Shown: positions 9,701 through 18,287, counted from the stretch's first letter. The stretch is DNA of 64,000 nt from Lichenicola sp965198575 (GCF_965198575.1 NZ_OZ240671.1:3100001-3164000), one strand, 5' to 3'. Numbers and translations are program-made. Notes: generated by a model from the sequence alone, not told the origin.

Positions 9701-10348
9701 CAGCTCGGCCCAGAATCGCCATACCCCGAAATCGTGCTCGCGGACGTTGGTATCGTGCAGCAGCACGATCGCCCGGGGCGACAGCTTCGGCAGCCAGGTC
9801 CGGTAGTCATGCGCCACATCCTCGAAGCGGTGGCGTCCGTCGATGTGCAGCAGGTCGATGCTGCCGTCGGCGAAGCGGGACACGGCGTCGTCGAAGCGCA
9901 TCTGCAGCAGCCGCGAGAAGGTGCCGTAGCGGGTGTCGTGGAACGCCCTGAGGTTGGCCAGTACCGTCTCGTCATAGAAGCCGGCATGCTCGTCGCCGGC
10001 CCAGCCATCCACCGCGAAGCAACGCGTGGCCAGGTCGCCTGCCACCACGGCATCGCAGAAGCCGGCATAGGAAACCCCGCAATGGGTGCCGAGCTCGACC
10101 AGCAGCCGAGGCTCCAGCGCCCTGACGAGCCAGCCGGCAAATGCCAGGTGGCCGTACCAGGCGCTGTCCACGCCAAGGCGGGAGGGACGGGTAAAGACCT
10201 GGTCGAGAGCGGGATCGAGCAGAAGCGGGATGGCATCCTGCGTCACGATTTCGAGCGGTCCCACCGCTGGCGCCCCGGGTGCTTTGTCAATCGGGGGTGA
10301 ATGCGGTTTCAATGACATGCTTCGGATTGCGTGCCGTAACTGTAACAT
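6761..10348 (-). CDS. Giant methyltransferase / GT4 / GT2 glycosyltransferase fusion
   Basis: This protein of about 1195 residues has four parts. Residues 40-230 are a class I SAM methyltransferase of the Methyltransf_24 type (LVELGTHCG, then LLHIDGRHRFEDV and VLLHDTNV). Residues 260-450 are a long Ala/Gln/Glu-rich coiled coil. A Pro/Ala linker follows. Residues 548-915 are a GT4-like GT-B glycosyltransferase (VFDLDDLIVKPS, LPNTFD, GTRTHQKD, EAKSELKYFESALAG). Residues 950-1160 are a GT2 GT-A domain (VGMTSYNYEMHI, VVDDGSRDGS, LDSDNR). It probably builds and methylates a surface glycan in the cytoplasm. Start codon uncertain: ATG at 10348 or 10318, neither with a good ribosome-binding site. It diverges from the RTX-like gene and leads the operon with the epimerase. 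Confidence 0.88.
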   Translation of the reverse strand: MLQLRHAIRSMSLKPHSPPIDKAPGAPAVGPLEIVTQDAIPLLLDPALDQVFTRPSRLGVDSAWYGHLAFAGWLVRALEPRLLVELGTHCGVSYAGFCDAVVAGDLATRCFAVDGWAGDEHAGFYDETVLANLRAFHDTRYGTFSRLLQMRFDDAVSRFADGSIDLLHIDGRHRFEDVAHDYRTWLPKLSPRAIVLLHDTNVREHDFGVWRFWAELAGRHPSFEFLHGHGLGVIAPGSAPPESLASLWALAADPAGTARLRDRFALLGERWEVEFQRVVDARDRQALAVQAATAEPLAAELEQATAELVRLKAESDTQREALQALQEAHHRLRDDLAHSKLDRHRLSAHLGALETAERVRDQAAQAQTQAARAADAALLELTAAHRASMQALEQAHLEREAMLAAEHARQLQVAAQGWQEERARLQAEAAAARVERIRLQNDLEALQASASWRLTRPARIVLSRLRGPDALPAVAPPSDPAPPALPVEADAPVPEPLALPPEAADHAVALAGPEAREPEADVRVPEVTAPATDADPAPARLGWRPIRRILFVAGEPGTPGATYRTLRNAAACARLGYQTETVDVFDVNPGNLGAADLVVLWRAAYSGHIQTLIRLAHEAGTRVVFDLDDLIVKPSLAVIEIIDGIRTNFLTEAESRSYFLGMLRTLISCDLCTTTTLELAGPMGEQHPIVHVLPNTFDAATERASRRAVRLRGEQAADGRIRLGYAGGTRTHQKDFAEIADALARVLSLRPETLLVLFRDPSAGGAGSEGGLVLIEEFPALLPFADRIEWRDMVPLAELPGELARFDVSLCPLQPDNPFCEAKSELKYFESALAGVCVVASPTGPFRRAVQDGVTGFLADDADSWERLLLQLVEQPELRRRIARNAYHDVLWQFGPRRQSELWSQLLTGLDGGAEGARAAELALHRGTYRASGLPEIPDSELLYCHDSLGEASVTVGMTSYNYEMHIGEALESVLAQTLDALDLVVVDDGSRDGSVPLLLDWAERNRLRFNRVRILRTRRNAGLGGARNVVFDQAETPWIMVLDSDNRLAPEACERLLRALDQEPLAGFAYPHIRQFEAKQELMGAGDFDPFHLASGNYIDAMAMIAKWAWASAGGYYVRRDAMGWEDFSLWCRLVELGQFGIAVPEELAEYRVHPGSMVNAITEQDANKRLMVEFVETRHPWLRLKVRGARQRL

Positions 10349-10658
10349 ATCGTCAATATAGAAGTGCCCGTGGCGGGAAGTTTCGCGAGGACCACCGAAC
10401 TACCTGGACAATCCACCGTAGCTGCTCGAATATACCTAGGAACCCGGCACGCCGCCGCTGCTTATGCTCGGACGACTATCACTCCAGGTCTGAATTCGGG
10501 CAAATCTCTCAAAACTTGTCGACTTCAGTCAATTTTAAGTTTGGGCGTGGTAGGGCTTTTTGGTTGCACTGCGGCATAATCCTGGATAGGTTAATGGTGC
10601 ACGTGTTGGTGAGCTTGGTTGCCGCAGGGCAATCGCGAGAGCGACAGGGGAATAAGCG
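10349..10658. promoter_or_regulatory. Shared divergent regulatory region, GT fusion / RTX-like gene
   Basis: This 310-base gap separates two divergent genes and is clearly richer in A+T than its surroundings, especially 10485-10590 and around 10340-10370. No coding frame in it has normal codon use. A candidate promoter for the rightward gene is listed separately. The leftward promoter could not be fixed; an AT-rich TATATT lies 10 bases before the GT start but lacks a convincing -35. Confidence 0.55.
10564..10592 (+). promoter_or_regulatory. Candidate sigma-70 promoter of the RTX-like gene
   Basis: TTGCAC (10564-10569), a 17-base spacer and TAGGTT (10587-10592) lie 66 bases before the start codon of the beta-roll gene. 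The match to consensus is moderate. The A+T-rich setting and the lack of any other good pair nearby support it. Confidence 0.4.
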
Positions 10659-12029
10659 ATGGTGAATGTTGTAACAGTTTTAGGCGCGGCGGGGCATATC
10701 ATCCCCGTTACCGTCAACGGGAGCCAGGCTTACTCGCTGGCGCAAGCTTACCAGGCTGCGGTCAATGGCGCGTCTGCGAGTGGCAACCTGTTCGCAGCCG
10801 AAGGCAACGGCGTCGGCGTTCCGGCACCGACCGGTGGCTCGATGGTCAATGAGTATGTCGCGAGCTCGGGTGGCTTCTACACCTTCCCGTCGGGCTACGA
10901 CCACTTCGTCACCGACACCGGCAGCAAGGTGTTCATCGACGCATCCGGCGCCAGCGCGGGCACGACGCTCAGCACGCTGGTCGGGACTGGCGGCGCGACC
11001 TTCATCTCCGGCAACGAGTCCGGCACGTTCGTCGCCGGCGGCGGCAACAACCTGTTCATCGGGTCGGGCGCGGGCACCTACCAGGTCGCCACCAGCGACG
11101 GCAATGACAGCATCTTCGCTGGCACCGGCAACACCTACATCTACGGCGGCACCGGCGACAACCTGATCACCCTCGGAGCGGGCGCGGATACCGTCCAGTC
11201 CGACGGCACCGATCGCATCATCGCCGGCACCGGCAACGACACGATCGCCCTGTCCGGGACGGCCAGCACGATCTACGGTGGCAGCGGCACCTCGCTCGTT
11301 GACGACTCGGCTGGGACCAGCACCAGCATCGCCGGCGGCACGGGCGCGTCCTCGATCACGGGCGGCACCGACGGCTTTTACACGCTCAACGGTCCGTCCA
11401 CTGTCTTCGCCGGTCTTTCGGACACCATCACGGCGTCTGCTGCGTCGACCATCTACGGCACGTCCGGCACGACGTTCACCGGTATCGGCAGCGGCTCGGC
11501 CCTGACCTTCATCGGCGGCCCGGGTTCGGCCACCGTGAACTCCGGCATCGGCACCGCGACGGTGTTCGGCGCCGACGGCTCCAACATCACCTACACCGGT
11601 GCTGGCACCCTCGTGGCCGGTTCGGGCAACGAGACGCTGAACGGCTCCGGCAGCACCCAGGGCTTCGCCGGGTTCATCTCGAACCAGGTCGTCGCCGGAA
11701 ACGACAGCATCGGTGGCGGAACCGGTGCGGACACGCTGGTCGCGGGCCTGGGCAACCAGACCCTCAGCGGCGGTTCGGGCGCTGCAAACCAGTTCATCAT
11801 TGCCGCGAACGGCACGATGAGCCAGGCGACGATCACCATCAGCGACTTCGGCAGCGCGGCCGGCAACATGGTCTATCTGTATGGCTACGGCGCCAACGAG
11901 GTCCAGAATGCCCTGTCGACTGCGGTCACCGCGGGCGGCTCGACCACGATCACCCTGGCTGACAAGTCGACCGTCACCTTCGCCGGTGTGACCAGCCTCA
12001 ACTCCAGCAGCTTCAAGGCTGACGCCTGA
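10659..12029 (+). CDS. Secreted RTX-like beta-roll repeat protein
   Basis: This 456-residue protein is made mostly of Gly, Ser, Thr, Ala and Asn, with no cysteine or tryptophan and only four Lys/Arg. From about residue 120 it contains degenerate nonapeptide repeats of the GGxGxDxxx type (GGTGDNLI, AGTGNDTI, GGTGADTL, AGLGNQTL), expected to fold as a calcium-binding beta-roll. There is no N-terminal signal peptide. The C-terminal 60 residues (ITISDFG..., VTFAGVTS) look like the tail found on type I secretion substrates, but no type I exporter lies in the window. AGGGGAAT precedes the ATG. It is followed by a strong terminator, so it is probably monocistronic and well expressed. The flanking glycosyltransferases suggest it could be glycosylated or anchored in a glycan. 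Confidence 0.78.
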   Translation: MVNVVTVLGAAGHIIPVTVNGSQAYSLAQAYQAAVNGASASGNLFAAEGNGVGVPAPTGGSMVNEYVASSGGFYTFPSGYDHFVTDTGSKVFIDASGASAGTTLSTLVGTGGATFISGNESGTFVAGGGNNLFIGSGAGTYQVATSDGNDSIFAGTGNTYIYGGTGDNLITLGAGADTVQSDGTDRIIAGTGNDTIALSGTASTIYGGSGTSLVDDSAGTSTSIAGGTGASSITGGTDGFYTLNGPSTVFAGLSDTITASAASTIYGTSGTTFTGIGSGSALTFIGGPGSATVNSGIGTATVFGADGSNITYTGAGTLVAGSGNETLNGSGSTQGFAGFISNQVVAGNDSIGGGTGADTLVAGLGNQTLSGGSGAANQFIIAANGTMSQATITISDFGSAAGNMVYLYGYGANEVQNALSTAVTAGGSTTITLADKSTVTFAGVTSLNSSSFKADA

Positions 12030-12080
12030 TCATAGGCGTCTTCCTCTGGGGCCTCCTGGCCTAGCTGACCAACGTGCAAG

Positions 12081-12109
12081 AAACCGGGTCCTCGTGACCC
12101 GGTTTTTTT
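12081..12109 (+). terminator. Intrinsic terminator after the RTX-like gene
   Basis: ACCGGGTC (12083-12090), a five-base loop and GACCCGGT (12096-12103) form a perfect stem, extendable by two A-T pairs. It ends in an uninterrupted run of seven T. It lies 52 bases after the stop codon and is the clearest rho-independent terminator in the window. Confidence 0.92.
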
Positions 12110-12141
12110 GGCGTTCGGTCTACAGTCTCTTACGGACTTTC

Positions 12142-15096
12142 ATGGACGGTAAACCACTCTGCCCCACTGACCCCGGGGACGCCGCGAGCGTCGCCAGCAT
12201 CGACCTCCCGGCGGGCGCAGACCTACCCATGTCGACAGATCAGGTCGCCGCCCAATCGTTGCAGCAATCCGACCAGCTTCAGCAGCTCAGCCGGGAGCTT
12301 GCAGAGGCGAGGGCACTGTTTCAAAGCACCCGGGCAAGCCTCGAACTGCAGGGCCTGCGTGGCGACGGCCTCCAGGCATCACTCGACGGCGCCCGCCATC
12401 GGCTGGGCCAGCTCGAACGCTCGGTCTCCTGGCGACTGACGACGCCGATCCGCTACGTGCGGGCGTTTGCCGCCGGACGATTGCCGTCAGGGCGCAGCTT
12501 CAGCCAGGCGGCAACCCATCTTGCCGACATCTATGACAAGGAGGGTCTGCCCGGGCTTCGCCGGCGTGTCGTTCGAAGGCTGCCACTGCCCGCGCCTCGA
12601 TCCGCGCGGCGGGAAGCACCCGCTTCTCCGGCCCGGTCCGATCTGGATGCCGACGCGACGCCCGGACCGTATGAGACCCCGACACCTGACGCGCACAGGG
12701 CCGTCCTAGCACCGTCGGTGCTGATCATTGCCGAGCTCAGCATCCCGCAATGCGCGAAGTATCGCGTCTGGCAGAAGCAGGAGCTGCTGCAGAGCCTCGG
12801 CTGGACCTGCCGCGTCATCGGGTGGCGCGAACTCGACCAGGTGATGACGGCGCTGCAGTTCTGCACCGAGGTCATCCTCTACCGGGTCCCTGGCGAGCCG
12901 GCCGTGCTGGACATCCTCGCCGAGGCGAAGCGGCTCGGGCTCGATCCGTGGTGGGAGGTCGACGACCTCATCTTCGACGAGCCGCTCTACCGCAAGAACA
13001 GCAATCTCGCGACGCTCGCGCCCGACCTGCGGCGTCAGGTTCTTGCCGGCATCCGTCTCTATCGCCGCGCGATGCTCAGCTGTCGCAGAACCATCGCATC
13101 GACGTCCCGCCTGGCGCAGTGCATGGCCGAGGCCGGGATCGAGACCACGCAGGTGGTGGAGAACGCGCTCGATGCGGGGACCCTCGAGGTCGCGGCGTCA
13201 CTCCGCCTCCGACGGGAACACGCCGCCCGCTCCCATTCCGCCCCTCGCCATCCCGCCGACGCCGCGGCGGGACCGGCGCCGGTCACGATCGTCTATGGGT
13301 CGGGCACCAAAACGCATGACGCAGACTTCCTGGTTGCCGGACCGGCGATCCTCTCTCTGATGCAGCGCCACAGCCAAGTCCGCTTGCGAATCGTCGGCGA
13401 CCTGACCCTGCCGCCAGGCTTCGAGCGCGTGTCCGATCGCGTCGAGGAGCTCGCCGGCACCGACTACCGCGCCTATCTCGGCCTGCTCGCCCAGGCCGAC
13501 ATCGCCATCGCCCCGCTTGAGGCGACGCTCTTCAACGATGCCAAGAGCAACATCAAGTTCCAGGAGGCGTCGATCCTCGGCCTGCCGTCGGTGGTTTCGC
13601 CGCGCCAGGCGTTCCGGGACGTGGTCGTCCAGGACAGCAACGGGCTCCTGGCCGACACGCGCGAGGATTGGGAAACCGCGCTGGAGCGGCTGGTCCTGGA
13701 TCCGCAGCTGCGTCAACGCCTGGGTGCGCGCGCCCTGATCGACGTCACCACTCGCTACGCGCCCGACCGGATCGCCGAGGAGCAGGTCTCGGCGCTGTTC
13801 GGCCGGCCGCCGACCATGCCGCGCAAGCCACTGCGAATCCTGGCCGCGAACATCTTCTTTGCGCCGCAGAGCTTCGGCGGTGCGACGATCGTGGCCGAGC
13901 AGATGGCGGCCCGACTGGCCCGCACCGACGATGTCGAGCTCTGCGTGTTCACCTCCAGGCCGGCGATCCCCGGCCGGCCGAACTCGGTGCTCCGCTACGA
14001 CCAGGGCGGCATTCCGGTCTTTGCGACCAGCCTGTCCTCGGCCGGCGACCAGGTCGTGCAGCTGGACAACCCCTCCATGGTCACCACCTTCGGCCACCTG
14101 CTCGACGCGATCCGGCCGGACGTGGTGCACGCCCATTCGATCCAGGGCTTCGGCGCGCCGATCCTGCGCCTGTGCCGGGAGCGCGGCATTCCCTATGTCG
14201 TGACGCTGCATGATGCGTGGTGGCTCTGCGACCGCCAGTTCATGGTCCGCGGCGACAACCGGTACTGCTTCCAGACACGCATCGACCTGCGAGTCTGCCA
14301 GGACTGCCTGCCGGCCTCGAGGCATCTGCATGAGCGGATGCGCATCATGATGAGCGTGCTGAGAGGGGCCAGCCTGCTGCTGTCACCGAGCGAATCGCAC
14401 CGCCAGCTCTACCTCGCGAACGGCATCGATCCGGACCGCCTCCGGGTGAACCGCAACGGCATCCGGATGCCGCGGACGCCACGCCAGCCGCGGAAGGCCG
14501 GGATGCCGTTGCGCTTCGGTTTCGTCGGTGGCGCCGAGCCGATCAAGGGCTTTCACCTGATCCGCCGCGCCTTCGAGTCGTTGGAGCGGTCCGACTGGGA
14601 ACTGGTGCTGGTCGACAACACGCTCAATCTCGGTTTCCGCTCGATCGACGTGTCGGCCTGGAAGGTCGAGGGCCGGATCACGGTGATCCCGGCCTACACG
14701 CAGGACGGGCTCGACGGGTTCTTCCAGGGGATCGACGTGCTGCTGTTTCCGTCGCAGTGGAAGGAGAGCTTCGGGCTCAGCGTGCGCGAGGCCTTGGCAC
14801 GCGACGTCTGGGTGATCGCGACCAGTGGCGGCGGTCAGGCGGAAGCGATCGAGGACGGGATCAACGGCCGGCTCATCCCGCTGGACGGGCGCGCTGACAG
14901 TCTCGTCGAGGCGATCAGCGAATTGCTTGTCGTACCGCAACGTTTCGATACTTACAGCAATCCGCTCGCCGCTTCGATTGCCACGTATGACATGCAGGCG
15001 GCCGAGCTGCTGGACGCCTTGCGCGAGGTCAGCGCCCGCGGTCCGGCGGCGTTGCCGGCTCCGCCGGTTTCGCAAGCCGGCCCGACGCTGCGGTGA
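12142..15096 (+). CDS. Tandem-domain glycosyltransferase (two GT-B modules)
   Basis: This 984-residue protein opens with about 100 residues of coiled coil. Residues 190-555 are a first, divergent GT-B module (IAELSIPQCAKYRVWQK, DPWWEVDDLIFDEPLY, YGSGTKTHDADF, NIKFQEASILGLPSVVS). Residues 560-960 are a canonical GT4 module (SFGGATIVAEQMA, VVHAHSIQGFG, TLHDAWWLCD, FVGGAEPIKGFHL, ESFGLSVREALA). It is probably a cytoplasmic enzyme adding two sugars to a surface glycan. The first module resembles the GT4 part of the large leftward fusion, which suggests a shared origin. The frame is open from a GTG at 12094 inside the terminator hairpin; the ATG at 12142 is preferred. Its last 68 bases overlap the convergent RgpF-like gene. 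Confidence 0.88.
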   Translation: MDGKPLCPTDPGDAASVASIDLPAGADLPMSTDQVAAQSLQQSDQLQQLSRELAEARALFQSTRASLELQGLRGDGLQASLDGARHRLGQLERSVSWRLTTPIRYVRAFAAGRLPSGRSFSQAATHLADIYDKEGLPGLRRRVVRRLPLPAPRSARREAPASPARSDLDADATPGPYETPTPDAHRAVLAPSVLIIAELSIPQCAKYRVWQKQELLQSLGWTCRVIGWRELDQVMTALQFCTEVILYRVPGEPAVLDILAEAKRLGLDPWWEVDDLIFDEPLYRKNSNLATLAPDLRRQVLAGIRLYRRAMLSCRRTIASTSRLAQCMAEAGIETTQVVENALDAGTLEVAASLRLRREHAARSHSAPRHPADAAAGPAPVTIVYGSGTKTHDADFLVAGPAILSLMQRHSQVRLRIVGDLTLPPGFERVSDRVEELAGTDYRAYLGLLAQADIAIAPLEATLFNDAKSNIKFQEASILGLPSVVSPRQAFRDVVVQDSNGLLADTREDWETALERLVLDPQLRQRLGARALIDVTTRYAPDRIAEEQVSALFGRPPTMPRKPLRILAANIFFAPQSFGGATIVAEQMAARLARTDDVELCVFTSRPAIPGRPNSVLRYDQGGIPVFATSLSSAGDQVVQLDNPSMVTTFGHLLDAIRPDVVHAHSIQGFGAPILRLCRERGIPYVVTLHDAWWLCDRQFMVRGDNRYCFQTRIDLRVCQDCLPASRHLHERMRIMMSVLRGASLLLSPSESHRQLYLANGIDPDRLRVNRNGIRMPRTPRQPRKAGMPLRFGFVGGAEPIKGFHLIRRAFESLERSDWELVLVDNTLNLGFRSIDVSAWKVEGRITVIPAYTQDGLDGFFQGIDVLLFPSQWKESFGLSVREALARDVWVIATSGGGQAEAIEDGINGRLIPLDGRADSLVEAISELLVVPQRFDTYSNPLAASIATYDMQAAELLDALREVSARGPAALPAPPVSQAGPTLR

Positions 15097-16036
15097 GACC
15101 GAACAGCGACATCGCGGCTTCCGGCTGGTCGCTGCTCATCGCCGCGTAGAGCAGCCGCATTTTGAGGCTCTGCGACGGCACCGGCGCCTGGTGCTGCCCG
15201 ACTGCCGCCAGATGCTGATCGATCCAGCCGATCGGAAAGATCGGGTTCCGGTCGAGAGCCTTGCGCCACCGACCGATCCAGGGGATCGCCGCCGGGTTGT
15301 CGCGAAGCAGCTCGACCTTGATGAACGGGACCGCACCGGCGCGCATCACCGACAGGAAATCGACATGCATCGGATTGCCTGGAAGCAGTCGCCGCATCCG
15401 CCTAGCCGGCTGATGCCAGCATGCATCCCAATCGAGTGCCGCCGCCCGTATCGCGGCGCCGAGCCCGAGCTCGCCGTGCAGCACGATCTCCGGCTTGCTC
15501 ATGTCGCGATAGGGTAGCGCCAACACGCGGCCGATCTCCGGTCGCGCAAACGCCGCCGCCTTGAAGCAGAGAAACCAGGACTGCAGATGCCAGCTGGACT
15601 CTCGCGACTCCACCATCCCCCACACATCGGCATTCCTCGACATCATGCCGGCGACGATCGGTGCGAGCGGCTGCAGCGGTCCGAACACGCTGTCGTTGGC
15701 GAGCAGGACGGTATCGGCACCGTCCGCACAACCACGTTCCACGAGATGTTGCCAGGCACCGAAATCAAGACCCGAATTCGGCCGTGGATACGCGGTGGCG
15801 CCAATCTCGTCGAGCGCGACGCGATCATGTTCCGACACACGGATCGCGCCGGACAATGCGACATGTATCGTGAAACCGCATGTGCTCAACTGGCGCAGGT
15901 AGTGCATGGTATGTGGCGGAATTGTCCCGCTACGATCGAATTGTGCGAACAGACAGATCCGGCCGGGCATTCGTGCAAGGCTTCCTTCAGGCATCGAGAG
16001 TTCGTAGCGCAGGCGGCGATCGTAAGCTGAAAGCAC
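15029..16036 (-). CDS. RgpF-like rhamnan/LPS biosynthesis protein
   Basis: This 335-residue protein resembles the rhamnan-synthesis F family, which transfers sugars in rhamnose-rich polysaccharides. Visible family features are RICLFAQFDRSGTIPPHTMHYL near the start, the NSGLDFGAW segment, VLLANDSVFGPL, WGMVESRESSWHLQSWF, and a C-terminal part with KVELLRDNP. The GTG at 16036 is the longest start. An ATG at 15970, just before RICLF and behind GAAGGAAG, may be the true one. It overlaps the tandem glycosyltransferase tail to tail by 68 bases. Its place at the end of the island supports a role in the same glycan. Confidence 0.8.
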   Translation of the reverse strand: MLSAYDRRLRYELSMPEGSLARMPGRICLFAQFDRSGTIPPHTMHYLRQLSTCGFTIHVALSGAIRVSEHDRVALDEIGATAYPRPNSGLDFGAWQHLVERGCADGADTVLLANDSVFGPLQPLAPIVAGMMSRNADVWGMVESRESSWHLQSWFLCFKAAAFARPEIGRVLALPYRDMSKPEIVLHGELGLGAAIRAAALDWDACWHQPARRMRRLLPGNPMHVDFLSVMRAGAVPFIKVELLRDNPAAIPWIGRWRKALDRNPIFPIGWIDQHLAAVGQHQAPVPSQSLKMRLLYAAMSSDQPEAAMSLFGLTAASGRLAKPAEPATPPDRGR

Positions 16037-16202
16037 CGCACTTGCAGTTCCAGTCTCGCAATACCATCAGTTGGTCAATGGATTAGCACTTGGCGGCTGA
16101 TACGAAGCGGGAGTAGAAGCCCGGGAGGAGGGCGGGCTTGTCGTGCGGCGTGCGTGCAGCGACCGGTGTCGTGCCGTCGATTTAAAGGAGCTACCCAATT
16201 CC

Positions 16203-16472
16203 ATGAGCAAGGCCTTCATTGCCGGTGTCATCCAGGACTCCATTGATTGCACAGGCGTCGCTGCCAACCAGGCTGCTGCGGACCTGATCTCGGCGATCGT
16301 GCGGGAACTGAAGAAGGAAGGCGGCTTCACGCTCCCGTCGTTCGGCACATTCACCGTCCGCAAGACGAAGGCGCGCAAGGCACTGAACCCGCGCACGGGT
16401 GAGCCGGTGAAGGTCAAGGCTGGCAAGACGGTCCGCTTCAAGGCCAGCCCGAATCTCAAAAAGGCCGTCTGA
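16203..16472 (+). CDS. HU-family DNA-binding protein
   Basis: This 89-residue basic protein matches HU/IHF. It has an N-terminal helical pair (AFIAGVIQDSI, DLISAIVRELKKEGGFTLPSFGTFTV) and the DNA-binding arm with NPRTGEPVKVKAGKTVRFKASPNLKKAV. It bends and compacts DNA as a dimer. AAAGGAG at 16184-16190 precedes the ATG with 12 bases between, slightly long. It is transcribed alone, diverging from the RgpF-like gene across 166 bases. A G/C hairpin at 16488-16513 without a T run may end the transcript weakly. Confidence 0.93.
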   Translation: MSKAFIAGVIQDSIDCTGVAANQAAADLISAIVRELKKEGGFTLPSFGTFTVRKTKARKALNPRTGEPVKVKAGKTVRFKASPNLKKAV

Positions 16473-16665
16473 GACTGGATGTTCGGGCGGGGGGCGCCAG
16501 ATCGGCTCCCCCGTCGACATCCTGAACCCATCGGATCGACGTCGATGTGGCGTCCGGCGCATCGCGTAAACCGGCCGGAACATGGCGGACCCACCTTGCG
16601 CTCCCGCATCTGCATCAGCGCCCATGGCCGGCCGCCGCGAGCCATATGCAGCAAGCTTCGGATCA

Positions 16666-17742
16666 TCAGCCCGGTTGCAGCGTCTCGCAAGGGCGCCGCA
16701 GCCACCTGAGCGACCCGGCGACGGCAGCTCGCTCGGCAATGACTCCGGACCTCGGAAACAGCGGCATCATCGGCGGATCCTTTCGCGCGAGACGGTCGAT
16801 GAAACGCATCGCGTTCATGCCATGCTGGATGGCGAGGTCGCTCTCGACGTCGAGCAGTGCGGCCTGATCGAGGGCCAGGCCGGCATAGGCGTGGCGTTCG
16901 GCGGCCTGCTGCCAGAGTTCGGCGCCGGATCGAGGGACGAGGTCCGGTCGTGACTCCACAAGCCGCGCACAGGCTGCAGCATCCTGCGAGAGGCTGAGCG
17001 CCTGCTGCCCGTGGCTGCCGGATTTGCCGGTATAGGACACGTGCAGCACGGGCTCCGCACGCCCAAGCGCCCAGGCCTGGACGGTCGACAGCGCTGCGGC
17101 AGAGTCCGGGTCCTGGGCGGGATCGGCCTTCTTCAGGCGGCCGCCGAGGCTCCAGGCTGCAAACCGTGCGGCACCCACAAGCAGGATCTCCGGGGAGTCG
17201 ATCTGTGCGAGACCATCGACCGCCAGTTCCAATACCGCCAGGAAGCAGATGGCCGCCGTGCCTTCGTCGAATTGCGGGAACGTCTTGCGCGCCGATGCCC
17301 ACGCGGCCTGCAGAACATCGCCGGACGCGACAGGCGCTCTGCCGACGATGAATTCGAGCTTCGGCTTGAACAGCCGCGTCTTCGATCGCCACTCGCAAAC
17401 CGTTTCCTCGACAAAGACTGCCGCTGCGCCAGTCGGCGTTATTCCCGCGTCGGGGTCGATCGCGGAAAGGACGGCTGCATAGGCAGCGGCGCCACGCGCG
17501 ATCGCATGGGCGGTCATGGTATCGACGTGGTCAAGCAAGGCGGGGTCCAGGACAACCAACGTGAATGCTCTCGCCGGCCGACAGTCCTCCGAAGCCCGTC
17601 GCCAGGCCAAGAGCGGGTCGGTAATCCGGTGGCGGTCGCGGAAGCGGGCCAGGGGCGAGTATGTCAGGCCGATGGCTGGCGCGGTCATCGCGCAGCGCCG
17701 TCCCAGGAAGCTTCGTGCCAAGGCGGATAAGGTCTTCAGCAT
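16666..17742 (-). CDS. Hypothetical protein, largely alpha-helical
   Basis: This 358-residue protein is not recognised. It looks helical and rich in alanine, with no signal peptide and no clear membrane segment. The most regular parts are residues 60-170 (FTLVVLDPALLDHVDTMTA, AAAVFVEETVCEWRSKTRLF) and the C-terminal half. Codon use is normal for the window, so it is very likely a real gene. The ATG at 17742 is the only plausible start. It is transcribed towards HU and is probably monocistronic. Nothing in the sequence points to a function. Confidence 0.7.
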   Translation of the reverse strand: MLKTLSALARSFLGRRCAMTAPAIGLTYSPLARFRDRHRITDPLLAWRRASEDCRPARAFTLVVLDPALLDHVDTMTAHAIARGAAAYAAVLSAIDPDAGITPTGAAAVFVEETVCEWRSKTRLFKPKLEFIVGRAPVASGDVLQAAWASARKTFPQFDEGTAAICFLAVLELAVDGLAQIDSPEILLVGAARFAAWSLGGRLKKADPAQDPDSAAALSTVQAWALGRAEPVLHVSYTGKSGSHGQQALSLSQDAAACARLVESRPDLVPRSGAELWQQAAERHAYAGLALDQAALLDVESDLAIQHGMNAMRFIDRLARKDPPMMPLFPRSGVIAERAAVAGSLRWLRRPCETLQPG

Positions 17743-17858
17743 TCCGCCAGACTGCCCGATAATCGTTAAGGCTTCGTAGCAAGAGTGCCCCCGTCACGCC
17801 CCGGGCGGCACGCCTGCTCCGACTGTCGAAATCGCTGTGCGGATGTCCCCGGTCCGGT

Positions 17859-18287
17859 TCAGGTCTCGATATGCGGATTGGTGATCAGGACGCAGCCGTC
17901 GATCAGCCATCGCCCGTCCGGCTCGTGCTCCATGGCGTAAAGCGCCTGTGAGGCGTCCCCATCCGGCCCGAAAAACTCGACCTTCTGCACCAAGATGCGG
18001 GGATGATCCGGATCCGCCTCGAGGCCGGCAAAGCGATATGAGCGCGGCCGGAACACCGCCGGGTAGGCCGCCCGCACCATGGCCAGGAATTGCGTCGCAT
18101 CGGGAAAATGCGCCTTGATCCCCGGGGACGCGTAGCTGAAGGCGGCCGGTGCGTCATTGCTCCGGAAGGCCTGGATCTGCCCATCGATGGCGCCGCGGAT
18201 CGCCGTGGGGTCCGCGGAGGCCACGGGATCGGCGCGCGCGGCGCCGATGAGTGTCGTCATCACGAGCAGGCTCGAGATCCAGCGCAT
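17859..18287 (-). CDS. Exported DUF4864-like protein
   Basis: This 142-residue protein begins with a signal peptide (MRWISSLLVMTTLIGAARA, cleaved before DP). A domain of NTF2-like shape follows, with the pattern known from DUF4864: an opening helix (IRGAIDGQIQAFRSNDAPAAF), SYASPGIKAHFPDATQFLAMV, and closing strands ending in GRWLIDGCVLI. It should act in the periplasm; the function is unknown. GGGGATGG lies just before the ATG at 18287. An alternative ATG at 18296 adds three residues. Confidence 0.78.
   Translation of the reverse strand: MRWISSLLVMTTLIGAARADPVASADPTAIRGAIDGQIQAFRSNDAPAAFSYASPGIKAHFPDATQFLAMVRAAYPAVFRPRSYRFAGLEADPDHPRILVQKVEFFGPDGDASQALYAMEHEPDGRWLIDGCVLITNPHIET

Noticed and set aside
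10659..12029. Repeats in the beta-roll gene as a possible CRISPR or satellite array
   Set aside because: The periodicity is in the protein (nonapeptides) with diverged bases, and there are no constant repeats with unique spacers. No CRISPR array was seen anywhere.
16488..16513. G/C hairpin after the HU gene as an intrinsic terminator
   Set aside because: There is no T run after the stem; it is mentioned only as a weak candidate in the HU entry.
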